From: Trematomus loennbergii
Taxonomy: Eukaryota > Chordata > Actinopteri > Perciformes > Nototheniidae
Length of the DNA stretch: 64,000 bases
NCBI GenBank assembly: GCA_012861695.1
Contig: JAAOOA010000033.1
Coordinates: 20,682,934-20,746,933, forward strand
Direction of reading: 5' to 3'
Program-made: the position numbers and the translations under genes
In this document: positions 24,153 through 36,194 of the stretch, piece after piece
Layout of the letters: every line of letters starts with the position of its first letter
How positions within the stretch are numbered: the first letter of the stretch is position 1
The notes under the pieces: generated by a model
What the model saw: the letters and a program-made list of their open reading frames with translations, nothing else
The model's database searches: none
What the model was told of the DNA's origin: nothing

Positions 24153-24347
24153 CTAACGGTCAAAGTCAATACACACTATAGACAGCAGTTCAGTAAAATC
24201 ATCAAAAAAGCTTGCACAGTATTTGGGTGGTCTATAGATATTTAGGAACAGAGCTCGAGAGGAGCATTTCAGCTGAAGGGCCACATATTCAAAAGAAGCA
24301 AAGTCCCCATAAGATGTCTTCCTGCATTGAATGGAATCATTGAACAA
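24153..24347 (-). pseudogene. LINE ORF2 endonuclease fragment
   Basis: 64 codons with CSSRALFLNIYRPPKYC and FFDDFTELLS, the middle of an APE-type endonuclease. More endonuclease sequence lies to the right in other frames up to 24570. Confidence 0.75.
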
Positions 24348-24573
24348 AATAGCAACTCCACCCCTTTCTTATGCATTCTTTCCTGACTCATAAAACTAAA
24401 GTTGGGAGGTTGATTCGATAAGAACAGCTGCACTGTTATTTTGTTCAATCCAAGTTTCCGTTAAAAACATAAAATCGAGATTGTGCTCAGTGATAAAATC
24501 ATTGATTAAAAATGTTTTTCCTGCCAAAGACCTGACATTTAATAAAGCTAGTTTAAGTTTGTTAAATACACTA

Positions 24574-26705
24574 TCATTACATTACATTACATTTAATTTA
24601 GCTGACGCTTTTATCCAAAGCGACATACAATAAGTGCATTCGACCAAGAAGATACAAACTTGAAGAAAACAGAATCATATAAGTACATTAGGTTTCATAG
24701 AGCCAAACCATTTCAAGTGATACTCAACAGGCTTTAGATAAGCCAGTCCTTTGTTAGTATATAAGTGCTTTGTTAGTAATTATATCGCTGGAAGTGGAGT
24801 CGAAAGAGATGAGTTTTCAGTCTGCGCCGGAAGATGTGTAAGCTTTCTGCTGTCCTGATGTCAATGGGGAGCTCATTCCACCATTTTGGAGCCAGGATAG
24901 CAAACCGACGTGTTTTTGCTGATGGGAACTTGGGTTCCCCTCGCAGTGAGGGTGCAGCGAGCCGTTTGGCTGATGCAGAGCGGACAACCTGGGTTTCAGA
25001 ACAGGGAAAAGATCAAATTAATTGAGTGTCGTCAGCGTAGCAATGGTATGAAAAACCATGCAGGCTAATGACAGATCCGAGCGAGTTTGTGTACAGAGAG
25101 AAGAGGAGGGGACCAAGGACAGAGCCCTGAGGGACCCCTGTAGATAATTGACAAGGGTCGGACTCGGACCCTCTCCAAGTTACCCTGTAGGTGAGGTCTT
25201 TGAGGTAGGAGGTGAGGAGGGAAAGTGCAGAGCTGGAAACTCCATGTTCTTGGAGAGTGTGAAGGAGGATCTGATGGTTCACTGTGTCGAATGCAGCAGA
25301 CAGGTCCAAAAGGATGATGACAGAGGAGAGGGAGGCTGCTTTAGCAGTGTGCAGTTCCTCAGAGACAGCAAGGAGGGCAGTTTCTGTGGAGTGACCTGCC
25401 TTGAAACCAGACTGGTGCGGATCAAAAAGGTTGTTCTGATGGAGATAACAGGAGAGTTGTTTAAAGACAGCGCGTTCAAGTGTTTTAGACAGGAATGGGA
25501 GGAGAGAGACAGGCCTGTAGTTTATAACATTGGACGGGTTGAGAGTGGGTTTCTTTAGGAGAGGGTTTACTCTTGCCTCCTTGAGACTGTTTGGAAAGTG
25601 ACCAGAAGTTAGAGAAGTATTGATGAAATGGGTGAGAAACAGTAGAACATCAGGAGCGATAGTCTGAAGGAGGTTTGAGGGGATAGGGTCCAGAGGACAG
25701 GTGTTAGGACGGGCAGAAGTAATGAGGGTAAGAACCTCACTTGCAGAGAGAGGGGAAAAGGAGGTTAGTGTGTGGGTGAACGGTGGGACAGGTGACCCAG
25801 TGGTGAGTAATGGTGAGTTGGAAAAAGAAGAGCGAATATCATCAACCTTTTTTTCAAAGTAGTTAACAAAGTCGCTTGGAAGAAGGGAGGAGGGGCAAGG
25901 GGCTCTGAGGGGGTCGAGGAGGGTGGAGAAGATAGAAAATAGTTTTTTGGGATTGGAATAGGAAGATTGGATCTTATCTTGAAAGAAAGTGCTTTTTGCC
26001 TGAGAGATCGAAGATGAGAAAGATGAGAGGAGAGATTGATAGAGTAGGAGGTTGTCAGGGTGTTTGGATTTACACCATTTCCGCTCAGCTGCCCGAAGGA
26101 TGGTTCTATTAGCACGCAGTGCGTCATTTAGCCAGGGAGCAGGAGGGGACTGACGAGCCTGCCGAGATGTGAGAGGGCAGAGAGAGTCCAGAGAGGATGA
26201 AAGAGTGGAGAGGAGAGTTTCTGCAGCAGAGTTTGGAGGCAGGAGTTGGACGAAGGGAGGGCTGAGAGCACCGATGAGGTAAGAGTAGAGGGGGAGGGAA
26301 CGAAGGTTACGGCGGACAGGTGCAGAATTAGAAGAGATTAGTTTGTTATGTTTGGAAAGGGGTAGAGAGAATGATATGAAAAAGTGATCGGATGTGTGAA
26401 GCAGGTTTACAGAGAGGTTAGAAGTAGTGAAGTTCCTTGAGAATATGAGATCAAGGACATTGCCAGCTTTATGAGTTAGTGGGGATGGAGACAGTGAGAA
26501 AGCAAAGGCTGTTAAAATAAATATTAATTCAGATATCTTCTCTGTCTGGAGGTTGAAGTCTCCGAGAAGTACAGTGGGAGGGCCAGTTTCAGGGATGTGT
26601 GAGAGGAGATGATCTAATTCCTCCAAGAAGTCCCCCAAGGCGCCTGGTGGACGGTATAGAACAACAATGGTTAATTGTATAGGAATGGAGAATATACACA
26701 TGTTT
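24574..26705 (-). mobile_element. second L2/CR1-group LINE, 3' half
   Basis: Minus strand. The 3' tail at the left is an ATTAC repeat (24574-24592) followed by GCTGACGCTTTTATCCAAAG, a terminus shared by many fish LINEs and their SINEs. A long open ORF2 segment follows at 25013-26701. The RT stops just after YADDTQLI, and the 3' part 24593-25012 lacks the region that normally follows, so there is an internal deletion there. The N-terminal endonuclease is missing. Confidence 0.85.
25013..26701 (-). pseudogene. LINE ORF2: endonuclease C-terminus and reverse transcriptase
   Basis: 562 codons. Endonuclease motifs VVLYRPPGA, LLGDFNLQ and HTSDHFFISF lie in the first 115 residues. Then comes a basic linker (APWLNDALRANRTILRAAER), and RT motifs NYRPVSLLPFLSKTLERAVF, HQSGFKAGHSTETALL, ILLDLSAAFDTVNH, GVPQGSVLGPLLFSLY and YHCYADDTQ at the very end. 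The frame is open along its whole length, more so than in the neighbouring LINE, so it is the younger copy, but the truncation after the catalytic YADD makes it inactive. Confidence 0.88.
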
Positions 26706-26780
26706 TAGCATGAGGGGGATAAAAACACCAGCGATACTTAGCTCAGTCAAAGTAGGATTTGCCTCCCTCGTGACTCTATT

Positions 26781-26850
26781 GTCTTCGTCTGTCTTCGTCT
26801 GTCTTCGTCTGTCTTCGTCTGTCTTCGTCTGTCTTCGTCTGTCTTCGTCT
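26781..26850. repeat. perfect 10-bp tandem repeat, 7 units
   Basis: Seven exact copies of GTCTTCGTCT, followed by a partial GTC. It lies at the 5' side of the LINE ORF2 remnant. Confidence 0.95.
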
Positions 26851-27213
26851 GTCGCTGAAGCTGACGCTCCAGGAAAGTGCTGCCTAAAATGGACACCAGT
26901 CCTGATTGCTGAGTTGTCACAGCTGTGGGGCCACGCCCCTTTAATTAGTTAACTCTTTGCAGCTGATGGGCAGCAATAGGAAATTGAAACTGGATTACTC
27001 CTGAGTTCTTAATGAAACTTTAAGTTTACAATTACATTAAACCCTAGCTAATAAAGTTATGAGGTTAACCCTTAATACAGTTACCCCTAGTCAATAAAGC
27101 CCTTAGTATTCTACAAATGTTTAAATCAAAGTAAACCCTAACAACCAGTTAGTTCTGTTTTAAGGTTTCTGTAAAGATAATTGTCCCAAATTTCTGCCTG
27201 AAAATACTTGAAA

Positions 27214-27495
27214 TTATTTACTCTTAGGTTTTGCACCCAGAGAGTTCCAGGGAGGACTACCACTTGTAGATTTATTACCCGGTACACAGCCCTCCTGTTC
27301 CTTGGAATCCTTGTAGCTGCTAACTAGCTGTGAGTTAGCATGCCTTTGTCCATTCTTTTGCAACACTGGTAAAGTGGTGTCATTCCAACCTAGTCCATTC
27401 ACTTCCACGTTAACTTCCAACCTCTGCATTTTCATTTCCAACACGGCCATCTTCTGTAGAGGTTTGTGGAAGTCATCTGTAGAGAACGGAGGCAT
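27214..27495 (-). pseudogene. possible LINE ORF1 fragment
   Basis: 93 codons, MPPFSTDDFHKPLQKMAVLE to SLGAKPKSK. The N-terminal leucine/methionine heptads (LQKMAVLEMKMQRLEV) suggest a coiled coil, and the WNSLGAKPK end resembles ORF1 proteins of fish LINEs. It lies upstream of, and on the same strand as, the ORF2 at 25013-26701, as expected for ORF1. Assignment is by appearance only. Confidence 0.4.
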
Positions 27496-27946
27496 TTTGC
27501 TGCTAACTAGCTTAAGCTAAATAGCATGCAGTACCAGGCTTTAGCTGTTGCTAGGCCAGGGTTGCCAACTCTCACGCATCTGGCGTGTGACACACGCTTT
27601 CACTCTCAATCTCACGCTCTCACGCTGCCCAAACTATTCTCACGCCAAAAACAAGATGAACCGGCGATCGTTTTTGGTTGGTTATTTACAATGTTGAGTT
27701 GACAGCAGCTCAATCTGTCGATCCGCTCCCTCCCCGCCCCCACCACTCTTAACAACGTTAACAGACAGCAGAGCAGTGGCAGCCGGTTGGTCAATCCCGA
27801 CCCGTATTGCGCATGCGCAGATCTAAGATCCAGTAGAAATGATAAAAAGTAAAAGTCTGCTGCTTATTGTTCTACTAGGCCAAAATAGAGTCAAAGAGTA
27901 TATGAGAGTGAGAGTGTGTTAATTAATATATTTGGCAGTTTGGACA

Positions 27947-29684
27947 ACACACTCTCACTCCCTAAGCGTCCAGGAACGACGCTTGGTCAGGGTCCCGTGG
28001 CGTCCAGTTGTGACGCGCCAAGGCTCCTTCAGCTTCATAAACGGACGCAAAGAGCTTTCAACTGATTGCAAAGTATTCCCATCGGCGTCGGTATTTGACG
28101 CTTAGGGAAGCACGGCATTCGTTTGTGTCAGAAGCTGTTAAAGGCAATGTGAGCATCCATTCCCATTGGATAACGGAGAATTCACCCGGAAGTAAGTATT
28201 CCCCTTACTGTCAATTGATTTGACAGTGATATCTCCACTACTCATTAACTCAAAAACACCAGATTATCCTTGTTAATTAAACGACATTGATAGGTTTTAG
28301 TGTGTGTACAATGCTTTTGTCACGTTTTCCCCTTCAATTCTGAGAAACAAGTCGTTTTCTATGAGTTTTGGATGGCCGAAGACATTACATTACCCACAAT
28401 CCTCTGTAGCAACTATAGACTGTCTAAAAAAATTAAATAATACATTATTCCGAGTGTGCTTGCTTTTCTCTTCAAAACACCAGATTATCCTTGTTAATTA
28501 AACGACATTGATAGGTTTTAGTGTGTGTACAATGCTTTTGTCACGTTTTCCCCTTCAATTCTGAGAAACAAGTCGTTTTCTATGAGTTTTGGATGGCCGA
28601 AGACATTACATTACCCACAATCCTCTGTAGCAACCATAGACTGTATAAAACAATTAAATAATACATTATTCCGAGTGTGCTTGCTTTTCTCTTTGAAAGT
28701 AATCACATAACGGCATTGTAATACACGTTTCGGCTGCATTAAATATGACATATTAATGTTTAAATGAAGCCTTATTAGTTTGTCTGTTTTGCACATCCTC
28801 CTATTAATATCTAATAATACAATTATAAAATGCAATAACGTGCTTTAACCAGTAGGTGTCCCTTTCTATCAGCTGTGCACCGTTATGGCGTAAATACAGC
28901 CTATCTACCAATTGGATCAAATATAAAAGTCAGCCGAATTAGTGTTGATACTGCAAGGAGACGTATTGTGTGAAAAGAAATGTAAGATGTTGTTTAATTG
29001 CTTATATATTTAAGATCCACGTCAAGTTTTCAGTTTTGGCGGCAGTTCCTGTTTGTCTAGAAGTCTTGTCATCAGGGCAGAGTTAACTACGGCAGATATG
29101 TCATATTTAATGCAGCCGAAACGTGTATTACAATGCCGTTATGTGATGACTTTCAAAAAGAAAAGCAAGCACACTCGGAATAATGTATTATTTAATTTTT
29201 TTATACAGTCTATGGTTGCTACAGAGGATTGTGCATAATGTAATGTCTTCGGCAATCCAAAACTCATAGAAAACGACTTGTTTCTCAGAATTGAAGGGGA
29301 AAACGTGACAAAAGCATTGTACACACACTAAAACCTATCAATGTTGTTTAATTAACAAGGATAATCTGGTGTTTTTGAGTGAATGAGTAGTGGAGATATC
29401 ACTGTCAAATCAATCGACAGTAAGGGAATAGTTACTTCCGGGTGTACAATTCTCCGTTATCCAATGGGAATGGACGCTCACATTGCCTTTAACAGCCTCC
29501 GACACAAACGAATGCCGTGCTTCCCTAAGCGTCAAATACCGACGCCGATGGGAATACATTGCAATCAGTTGAAAGCTCTTTGCGTCCGTTTATGAAGCTG
29601 AAGGAGCCTCGGCGCGTCACAACTGGACGCCACGGGACCCTGACCAAGCATCGCTCCTGGGCGCTTAGGGAGTGAGAGTGTGTT
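27947..29684. mobile_element. fold-back element with long inverted arms
   Basis: Outer ends AACACACTCTCACTCCCTAA and its complement. The left arm is 27947 to about 28760 and the right arm about 29097-29684. They match as inverted repeats over roughly 590 bp, with the left arm longer because it holds a 221-bp tandem duplication. The spacer is about 28761-29096. Non-coding: similar short ORFs (MYNAFVTFSPSILRNK...) appear three times only because the arms repeat. One arm-like half is found again at 52377-52589. Confidence 0.85.
28253..28694. repeat. 221-bp tandem duplication in fold-back left arm
   Basis: Unit 28253-28473 is repeated at 28474-28694, both starting AAAACACCAGATTATCCTTG and differing at only a few positions. 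The right arm has a single unit. Confidence 0.9.
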
Positions 29685-29732
29685 GGTTTGGAGTAAGTCT
29701 GTAGATTTGTTTGTGTGTGTGTGTTTCATGTA

Positions 29733-30004
29733 TAGGCCTCTCACGATAATTAATTTTGTTGGATACATTTTCCCGGAAATTATTGCGATAAACGATAATA
29801 TTGTCGGCACCGTTGTATGACCATTTTAGACCACTGACATAATGATAATATATATAATATAATAATGATAATATATAATATATAATAATAATTCAAGTAC
29901 ATCCTTTCAAACTGCTAGTCACATCCTCATGTAAATGGCAATTTATCGAGTTCATTTTTATTTATCGTACGATAAGTCAATTAATTGCTTATCGCGACAG
30001 GCAC
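29733..30004. mobile_element. hAT-like MITE, AGGCCTGTCGCGATAA ends
   Basis: The right end TTATCGCGACAGGC and left end TAGGCCTCTCACGATAAT are inverted partners. Inside are ATTGCGATAAACGATAATAT and an AT-rich ATATATA stretch. Non-coding. Confidence 0.6.
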
Positions 30005-30442
30005 ACAATAAAACAGTGGAAACAAACATGTGTTTGACTTTCATTAGTGAATGAAACTTTGTGCCCTTTATAGTCTGTGTCCAATATTGTGTATTTGTAT
30101 ATATTGTATATATATCCTATATATATGCTAAGGTCCTGCTACTGACACGATAGCAGTCATTTAGTGCGCATATGTGTAATTAAACCCATGATATAAAAAT
30201 CTCACTCCAGCCAGGTACCCAAAGTTGGCAACCCTGTGCTAGGCCACGCTACTGTAAGACTGAGGTCATCGTAAAAATATTGAAATATGGCTGAAACCCT
30301 CCATCTATTTACGAAGAATAACTGTCCCAGTGATAAGTTAATGTCCAGGAGCCGCTGCTCAAAGTTTTCAGAAAAGAAAAATAGGAAATCAGCTAAAAAG
30401 TAAGCAGAGGCAAGAGCAAGCAGAAAAGCGTCTACACTGTAA

Positions 30443-31465
30443 GGCCCGGCTCCACGAGGACAAATACGGCAAAACGCATCGGAGTAACGCAAATGCAACC
30501 GCAAAAACCTTCCGTCCCCACGCAATATACACCGGATTGTGTCAAGCTCCACGAGACGGCTCCGTTTACATCCAAACGCTGGAAAAGCTGCAGTACATAT
30601 GCCGAACCTGTACGTGGTGCTGTAACTTCCTCCACAAAAGCAGCAACTTCCTCCACAAAAGCAGCGAAGAAGAATGGTTGTCATGGCTGCCCTTCTGTTT
30701 ATTCCATGGGTGGGGGCCGAGGGATCCGCGCAGTTTTTCGCCGGTCAACGTATATTAAAGTTTAAATCTTCCGGACAAAATTATAAAAGTGCCGGTCAAA
30801 GGTCTTCATTGTTATTTATTGAGCTTTAAAACAAATGAATAACGACGATATAATGATATATATAATCATCAAATACACAGAGCCTGTCTCTTTTTCCTCT
30901 CTTCTCACAGCGTCAGTGTCTGTCTCATGCAGCAGCTGATCCTGTAATGAGTGACCCGACAGTAAAATAAAACATATTTATAACAGTTTAGGTAGTTTGA
31001 GAGGTAATTAAAATAGCTAAGGGTGATGATCTGACTTGAAGTGTGTGTTTTGCTCCCGCTGCATCACAGCGGCAGGAGCTGCGTGTCTCCGTCCTGTCAG
31101 ATTAGACTTCACTCGCGTTTATGTCCATATCGAGATAAAGATAAATAATCTGAATTCAAGGAGGAGCTCCTGTAGATGTTGCACAAAGAACTGTAGCATG
31201 GTCAGTAGCGACTGGAGCACGATAGCAACCCCGCGGGGGAGAGGCAGGGAGAGGCGGGGCTATGAAAACGAATGACCGTATAGGCGACTCCACCGGCCCG
31301 TTGGACCCCCAGAGCGCTCAGTTCCCAGATCTATCCACCTTTGGACCCGTTGTCGTTTGCGGGGTCTGTTTCTACGTTTCCCTTACGGCGTCGTGGAGCT
31401 TAGAGGGCTATACGCATGAGAAATATGCGGATTCAACCAGTTTCCGTCCTCGTGGAGCCGGGGCC
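30443..31465. mobile_element. PIF/Harbinger-like element, GGCCCGGCTCCACGAGGAC ends
   Basis: The left end GGCCCGGCTCCACGAGGAC is mirrored by GTCCTCGTGGAGCCGGGGCC at the right end. TAA lies on both sides (30440-30442, 31466-31468). No Harbinger transposase was recognised; ORFs inside are short and overlap in several frames. Confidence 0.7.
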
Positions 31466-31625
31466 TAAGAAAGCAGGAAGCACACTCCCTCTCTCTCAAA
31501 AGGCGGAGACTAGTGTTGAAACTAGTGGAGAAATGATCAAGATGCAACCTTGTCCCTCTGATTAGACAGCATGTTAAGTCAGGAAGTAGCATGAGTGGAG
31601 GGCATACAGGAGAGTGCTGAGTAAC

Positions 31626-31867
31626 ATGGGGTACAACCACTACACCATAAACCACAGCAGGTGGTTTTTGAACCCCCAGACGGCAGTCATATCCAAAGAG
31701 CTTGGTCGACCGTCAAAGGACATGTCCGTAGACTGAGAGGAAACCCAGAGAGTTTGTTGGAGGAACACCTCAAGGTTCTTGAATGGTCATCTTGGCTTGG
31801 CTCTGCTCACCCTGATGGACTGCTTGGACGCTTGTTTAAGGATATACACAAAGCCTTTCCAGTCTGA
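31626..31867 (+). pseudogene. ISXO2/Merlin-like transposase C-terminal fragment
   Basis: MGYNHYTINHS is followed, after a frame change near 31655, by VFEPPDGSHIQRAWSTVKGH and LRGNPESLLEEHLKVLEW. NHS..F..P..G.H.Q..W is the pattern of the last catalytic part of DDE transposases of the ISXO2/Merlin type. It ends at a stop at 31865-31867. The N-terminal part is not visible. It could also be an exon of a domesticated gene, but the frame change argues against that. Confidence 0.5.
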
Positions 31868-32139
31868 GTACCATTATGTCTTACCAAGTCTTTCATTTAT
31901 GTCTGAGAAAAGCTTTTATGTTTAAATATGTGTATCAGTCATACTAAACAGTCATTACTTTGAGTCCTAATTTTCTTCATGTGTGAAGAAAATGTTTTTG
32001 CTTGGTTCTGTTGCACCTTACTTTGCATTTCATGTGAAAAATGTGTATTTAGGTCAGCGTGAATGTATAAATCATTCATAAATGGACATGTGTATTAAAC
32101 TTAAAAACAACACACCCTTTCAGTAGTTATACATGTTAG

Positions 32140-32420
32140 TGACTCATCAATAGATGGTGATGTGTTTCACACTATACAGTAAGACTCCCTTTTACCAATT
32201 ATAAAGTAACTCATTAATAAACGGTGATTTGTTTCACACTATACAATAAGGCTCCCTTTTACCAATTATAAAGTAACTCATTAATAAATGGTGATTTGTT
32301 TCACACTTTACAATAAGGCTCCCTTTTACCAATTATAAAGTAACTCATTAATACATGGGAATGTGTTTTACACTTTACAATAAGGCTCCCTTTTGGCAGT
32401 TATAAATGTTAGTAACTCAT
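32140..32420. repeat. tandem repeat, about 60-bp units
   Basis: About four units of ACTCATTAATAAATGGTGAT, then a TGTTTCACACTTTACAATAA part and CTCCCTTTTACCAATTATAA. They lie within an interspersed repeat that continues to about 32730 and is related in inverted orientation to 17640-17974. Confidence 0.75.
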
Positions 32421-32972
32421 TAATAAATGGTCATAAGAGATGCCAATAAACATCAAGATGGAATCAACTCAGTGAACAACAGATACCAAGGATGCTGGCT
32501 GATGAAGAAACGAGTTAAGCTAGGTAGCCAATATAAGGCTTAGCAGTACAGATAAATGTGGGCTCACTATTTGGCAAGCAACCGGTCACAGTTGCCCTGT
32601 TTATCTCATGTCTTATAAAAGCTTATTAATGACTTATAAAGTGTTCACAACCTAAATAATAAATTAATTACAAACTATTCGTAAACCCTTTTATAAGGGT
32701 AGTCTTATTGTAAAGTGGTACCAATATTTTATATAGATATTTATAATGCCTTATAACCATACTAAAACACTTTATAAAGCATTTGTTCAATGACCTCCAA
32801 GGTTGAGTCTGATTATATTTCATAATTGTCACAGATTTTTGTGCAAGGATCATAATATATTTGTGTAATATGTAATAATATTTTGTAATGCATTATAATT
32901 AGATTTGAGAAATGTGATGTTTTTGTGTTGTGGCTGTTGCATAGATTTAATGATAGTTTTTAACTTTCTTAA

Positions 32973-33722
<750 letters not shown>

Positions 33723-33726
33723 TTAA

Positions 33727-34603
33727 AGCAAAAAATGACCAACTGGAGGGACTTATATTTATAATACATTATAATGCATTAAAACTGATTACATTTCAAA
33801 AAGGTTATAATGGTATTATATTTCACTATGAATGTTACAAAAACAAAGATTATGTGAGTATTATTGAAGTATGAAGTGATGAGGTATTATAAAATGCTAT
33901 AAAATGTGTTCTCAATGCGTATTATTATTATAAAGCACAATAAATAGTGAAAGTATGTTTATAATGCATCATAGAGATGGACTTATAGAAAGTTCAACCA
34001 ACATTTCTCCCTGAAATATAGTGAGGTTTAAAGTGTAAAGAAAAAGAAGGGGGAAAGTTAAGTGCAAGACAAGTACATCAAATTGTACAGTATTAGAAAA
34101 TGTACTCTGCACAAATCAAATACATTTTACCCAAGGACACAGTGCAGTTCATAAAAAAAAGCAAAACATGACAAAAACACAAGAAAGGGAAACTTTGCTT
34201 GAGTTTCCACAAAGAATGACAAACTTTCAGATAATAAACTGGATCAGGAAAAATGTGTTCATCTTGTTTCAGAATTGTAAAAGCAGTAACACTCACTGCA
34301 GCACTGAAGGGAGATTTGAAAGTGTTGAACGCCCCACCACGCAGTCAAGGTTCAACATGAGAGTGACAACAAAGCTCCTCCCATCACAAGGAATTATATT
34401 TAGACCTCACTGACATGTAAGACTAACCTGCATCCTCACTGGCCTGCTGAGCTGCCACTCCATCCAACAGGAACACCTCTTAGTCAGGGTGTTTTATAGT
34501 TGATCTCCAAGTGGGAATCTTCTCATCTACTCACACGCGGACCAGGCTGTGGTGGCTTGGTCAGAGAGGGAGGGCAGCAGGCGGGATCACACAGCCTCCA
34601 GAG
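33727..34603. other. intergenic upstream of alpha connexin
   Basis: AT-rich repeat-like sequence (TATAATGCATTA motifs) up to about 34000, then unremarkable sequence. No exon was recognised. The connexin promoter must lie near its right end. Confidence 0.45.
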
Positions 34604-34722
34604 AAAATAAAAGTTTATCTTAGCACTCCAGTTCCCTCAGTGGCTCAGGAGAACATGGCCTCTCTGTGAACCAAAGAGGCTCAGTCACCAACTGACACTG
34701 ATCGGCAGGAGATGGTTACCAG
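34604..34722 (+). promoter_or_regulatory. candidate promoter and non-coding exon 1 of alpha connexin
   Basis: A TATA-like AAAATAAAAG at 34604-34613 is followed by about 110 bases ending in TTACCAG and a good donor GTATGTTT (34723 on). Vertebrate alpha connexin genes usually have one short untranslated exon before an intron of a few kb and a single coding exon; spacing to the acceptor at 36143 is 1.4 kb. Inferred from signals only. Confidence 0.4.
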
Positions 34723-36143
34723 GTATGTTTTTCTTAATCAATATATCCAAAATACATATTTTGAATGTCTAAATGAATCATCAAAAACATACTAGAGTTC
34801 TAAAATTAGTTTGGCAGTCTAGATATCTAATTTGGGATTTATTTCCAGGCTCAGTATTTAACATACTTAGTAATTACTCTGTGAAAAGTGTTAATCCTTC
34901 AAGTGATCCTGTAAATCCTACCACAATAGGTTCAAGCAGGTGTTCAGATTCACACTTTGTCAACCGCTGATGACTAGAGGACACATACGATTATATTTAA
35001 AGAACATTTCTGCTAAGTTGTAAACCAATAGGCCCTGCTATATAAACTAGAAACCTAATTCTGGAGTCGGGGAGCACTGCCGGGTACTGTGTCACAAGAT
35101 CATAAGAGTCTCCCCAGCCTGCTGCAGGGCAATCTCTCACACACAGTCAGCTGTGTCCCGGACTACACTAGATAGGACACAAACTCTGGGAGGACAAACA
35201 GTGAATTCATAATAAATCTGTGTTTCATTTTAGTATGTCTCCTCTGAAGAAAGTACATTAGCCTTTGGTTGTGGGGGGACAATCGCAGACAAATACCATA
35301 TTTATAATTGTAAGCCTATAAGGGATGCCATACAGTATATGCCAGTCAATAGCACAGCAAGTAATCTGTTTTGACTTATTGTAACTAATGGATTTCATGT
35401 GATTATGTGTGAAGTGTCATTTAAATTATTAATAACATACATCAGACAATTCCTACATTTGAATAGTGTTATACAGGTATTGTGCATGCATTAAAAGCAT
35501 CAGCTATGATGTCCAAAGGAGTATGTCTAATTGACACGCTCACTGAACGATCATCCGACCCTACGGGGGGGTGTGCTGTCGGAGGTGTCATTTCCCTTCT
35601 GCTTGGGGCCCCCAGAGTGTCTTGGGGCGCCACTGCATAGGGCTGTAGACAGTCAACAAGGCAGATATCAACCGGCAATTAACAGCAAATAATCATAGCA
35701 TCCCTGACCAAAATATCTAGATATTTCCTCTCAGGACTTAGTAGGGACCACAAACAAAGCAGACAGCAATGCATTCAAACCAGACAGAACTCTACACAAC
35801 TCCAAAGTAGGTGTAGAGTAAATGGCCAAATGTGCTAACAAGTTCAACATATCAACTTAAAAGGGTTGTCTCCACAACTTTGATAGGCCAACAAATCAGT
35901 TATCACTGGTCAAAATGTCACTAAGTAGTGTATTTGTGAAAGGTCCAAGAAGTTGGAAAGATACAAGAGAAAATAGAAAAATATTTTCACAACCAAGGTT
36001 TCGGAGCCAAGCCCTGTCAAAGAAAGGGCCTGTGACTTTAGGACATGCTGTAGGAAGTCTGTTTAAAATTCTAAGCCAGAGACTGAAAAATTACAGTGTT
36101 TATTTCATCCAAGTGAAAGTAAAAAATGTCCCTCTCCTTTCAG

Positions 36144-36194
36144 GCGAATCTCCTGGTTTTGTGGATAAATCTGAGTCTCTATTTGTGAGCCAAA
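36144..36194 (+). other. 5' UTR part of alpha connexin coding exon
   Basis: The acceptor is TCCCTCTCCTTTCAG ending at 36143, a strong pyrimidine tract. The 51 bases to the ATG contain no upstream ATG. Confidence 0.6.

Larger units (their letters stand above)
20064..24573 (-). mobile_element. L2-type LINE, near-complete ORF2, interrupted twice
   Basis: Minus-strand non-LTR retrotransposon. The 3' end at the left has a GGCAA tandem tail (20064-20090) next to the L2-like terminus TTTATTTATAGCACCTTTC. The endonuclease region at 24.15-24.57 kb contains ALLNVRSLAGKTF, FLTETW and NIYRPP with several stops. The RT region is at 22271-23335. A 1.16-kb TTAA element (20309-21466) and a 348-bp Harbinger-like MITE (21780-22127) sit in its 3' half. 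Its 5' end abuts the tail of the next LINE at 24574. Frameshifts and stops make it inactive. Confidence 0.85.
27557..30236. mobile_element. hAT-type DNA transposon with nested elements
   Basis: Starts CAGGGTTGCCAACTCTC and ends with the complement, AGTTGGCAACCCTG. The exact 8-bp duplication TGCTAGGC lies at 27549-27556 and 30237-30244. No transposase is recognisable. Inside are a fold-back element (27947-29684) and a second hAT-like MITE (29733-30004), so its own sequence is under 800 bp. Insertion is into the 5' part of the LINE region. Confidence 0.85.

Noticed and set aside
26781..26850. CRISPR-like array
   Set aside because: Units follow each other directly without spacers, and the genome is eukaryotic.
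28304..29324. Repeated small protein MYNAFVTFSP... on both strands
   Set aside because: It appears three times only because the fold-back arms and the 221-bp duplication repeat the same DNA. No family resemblance.
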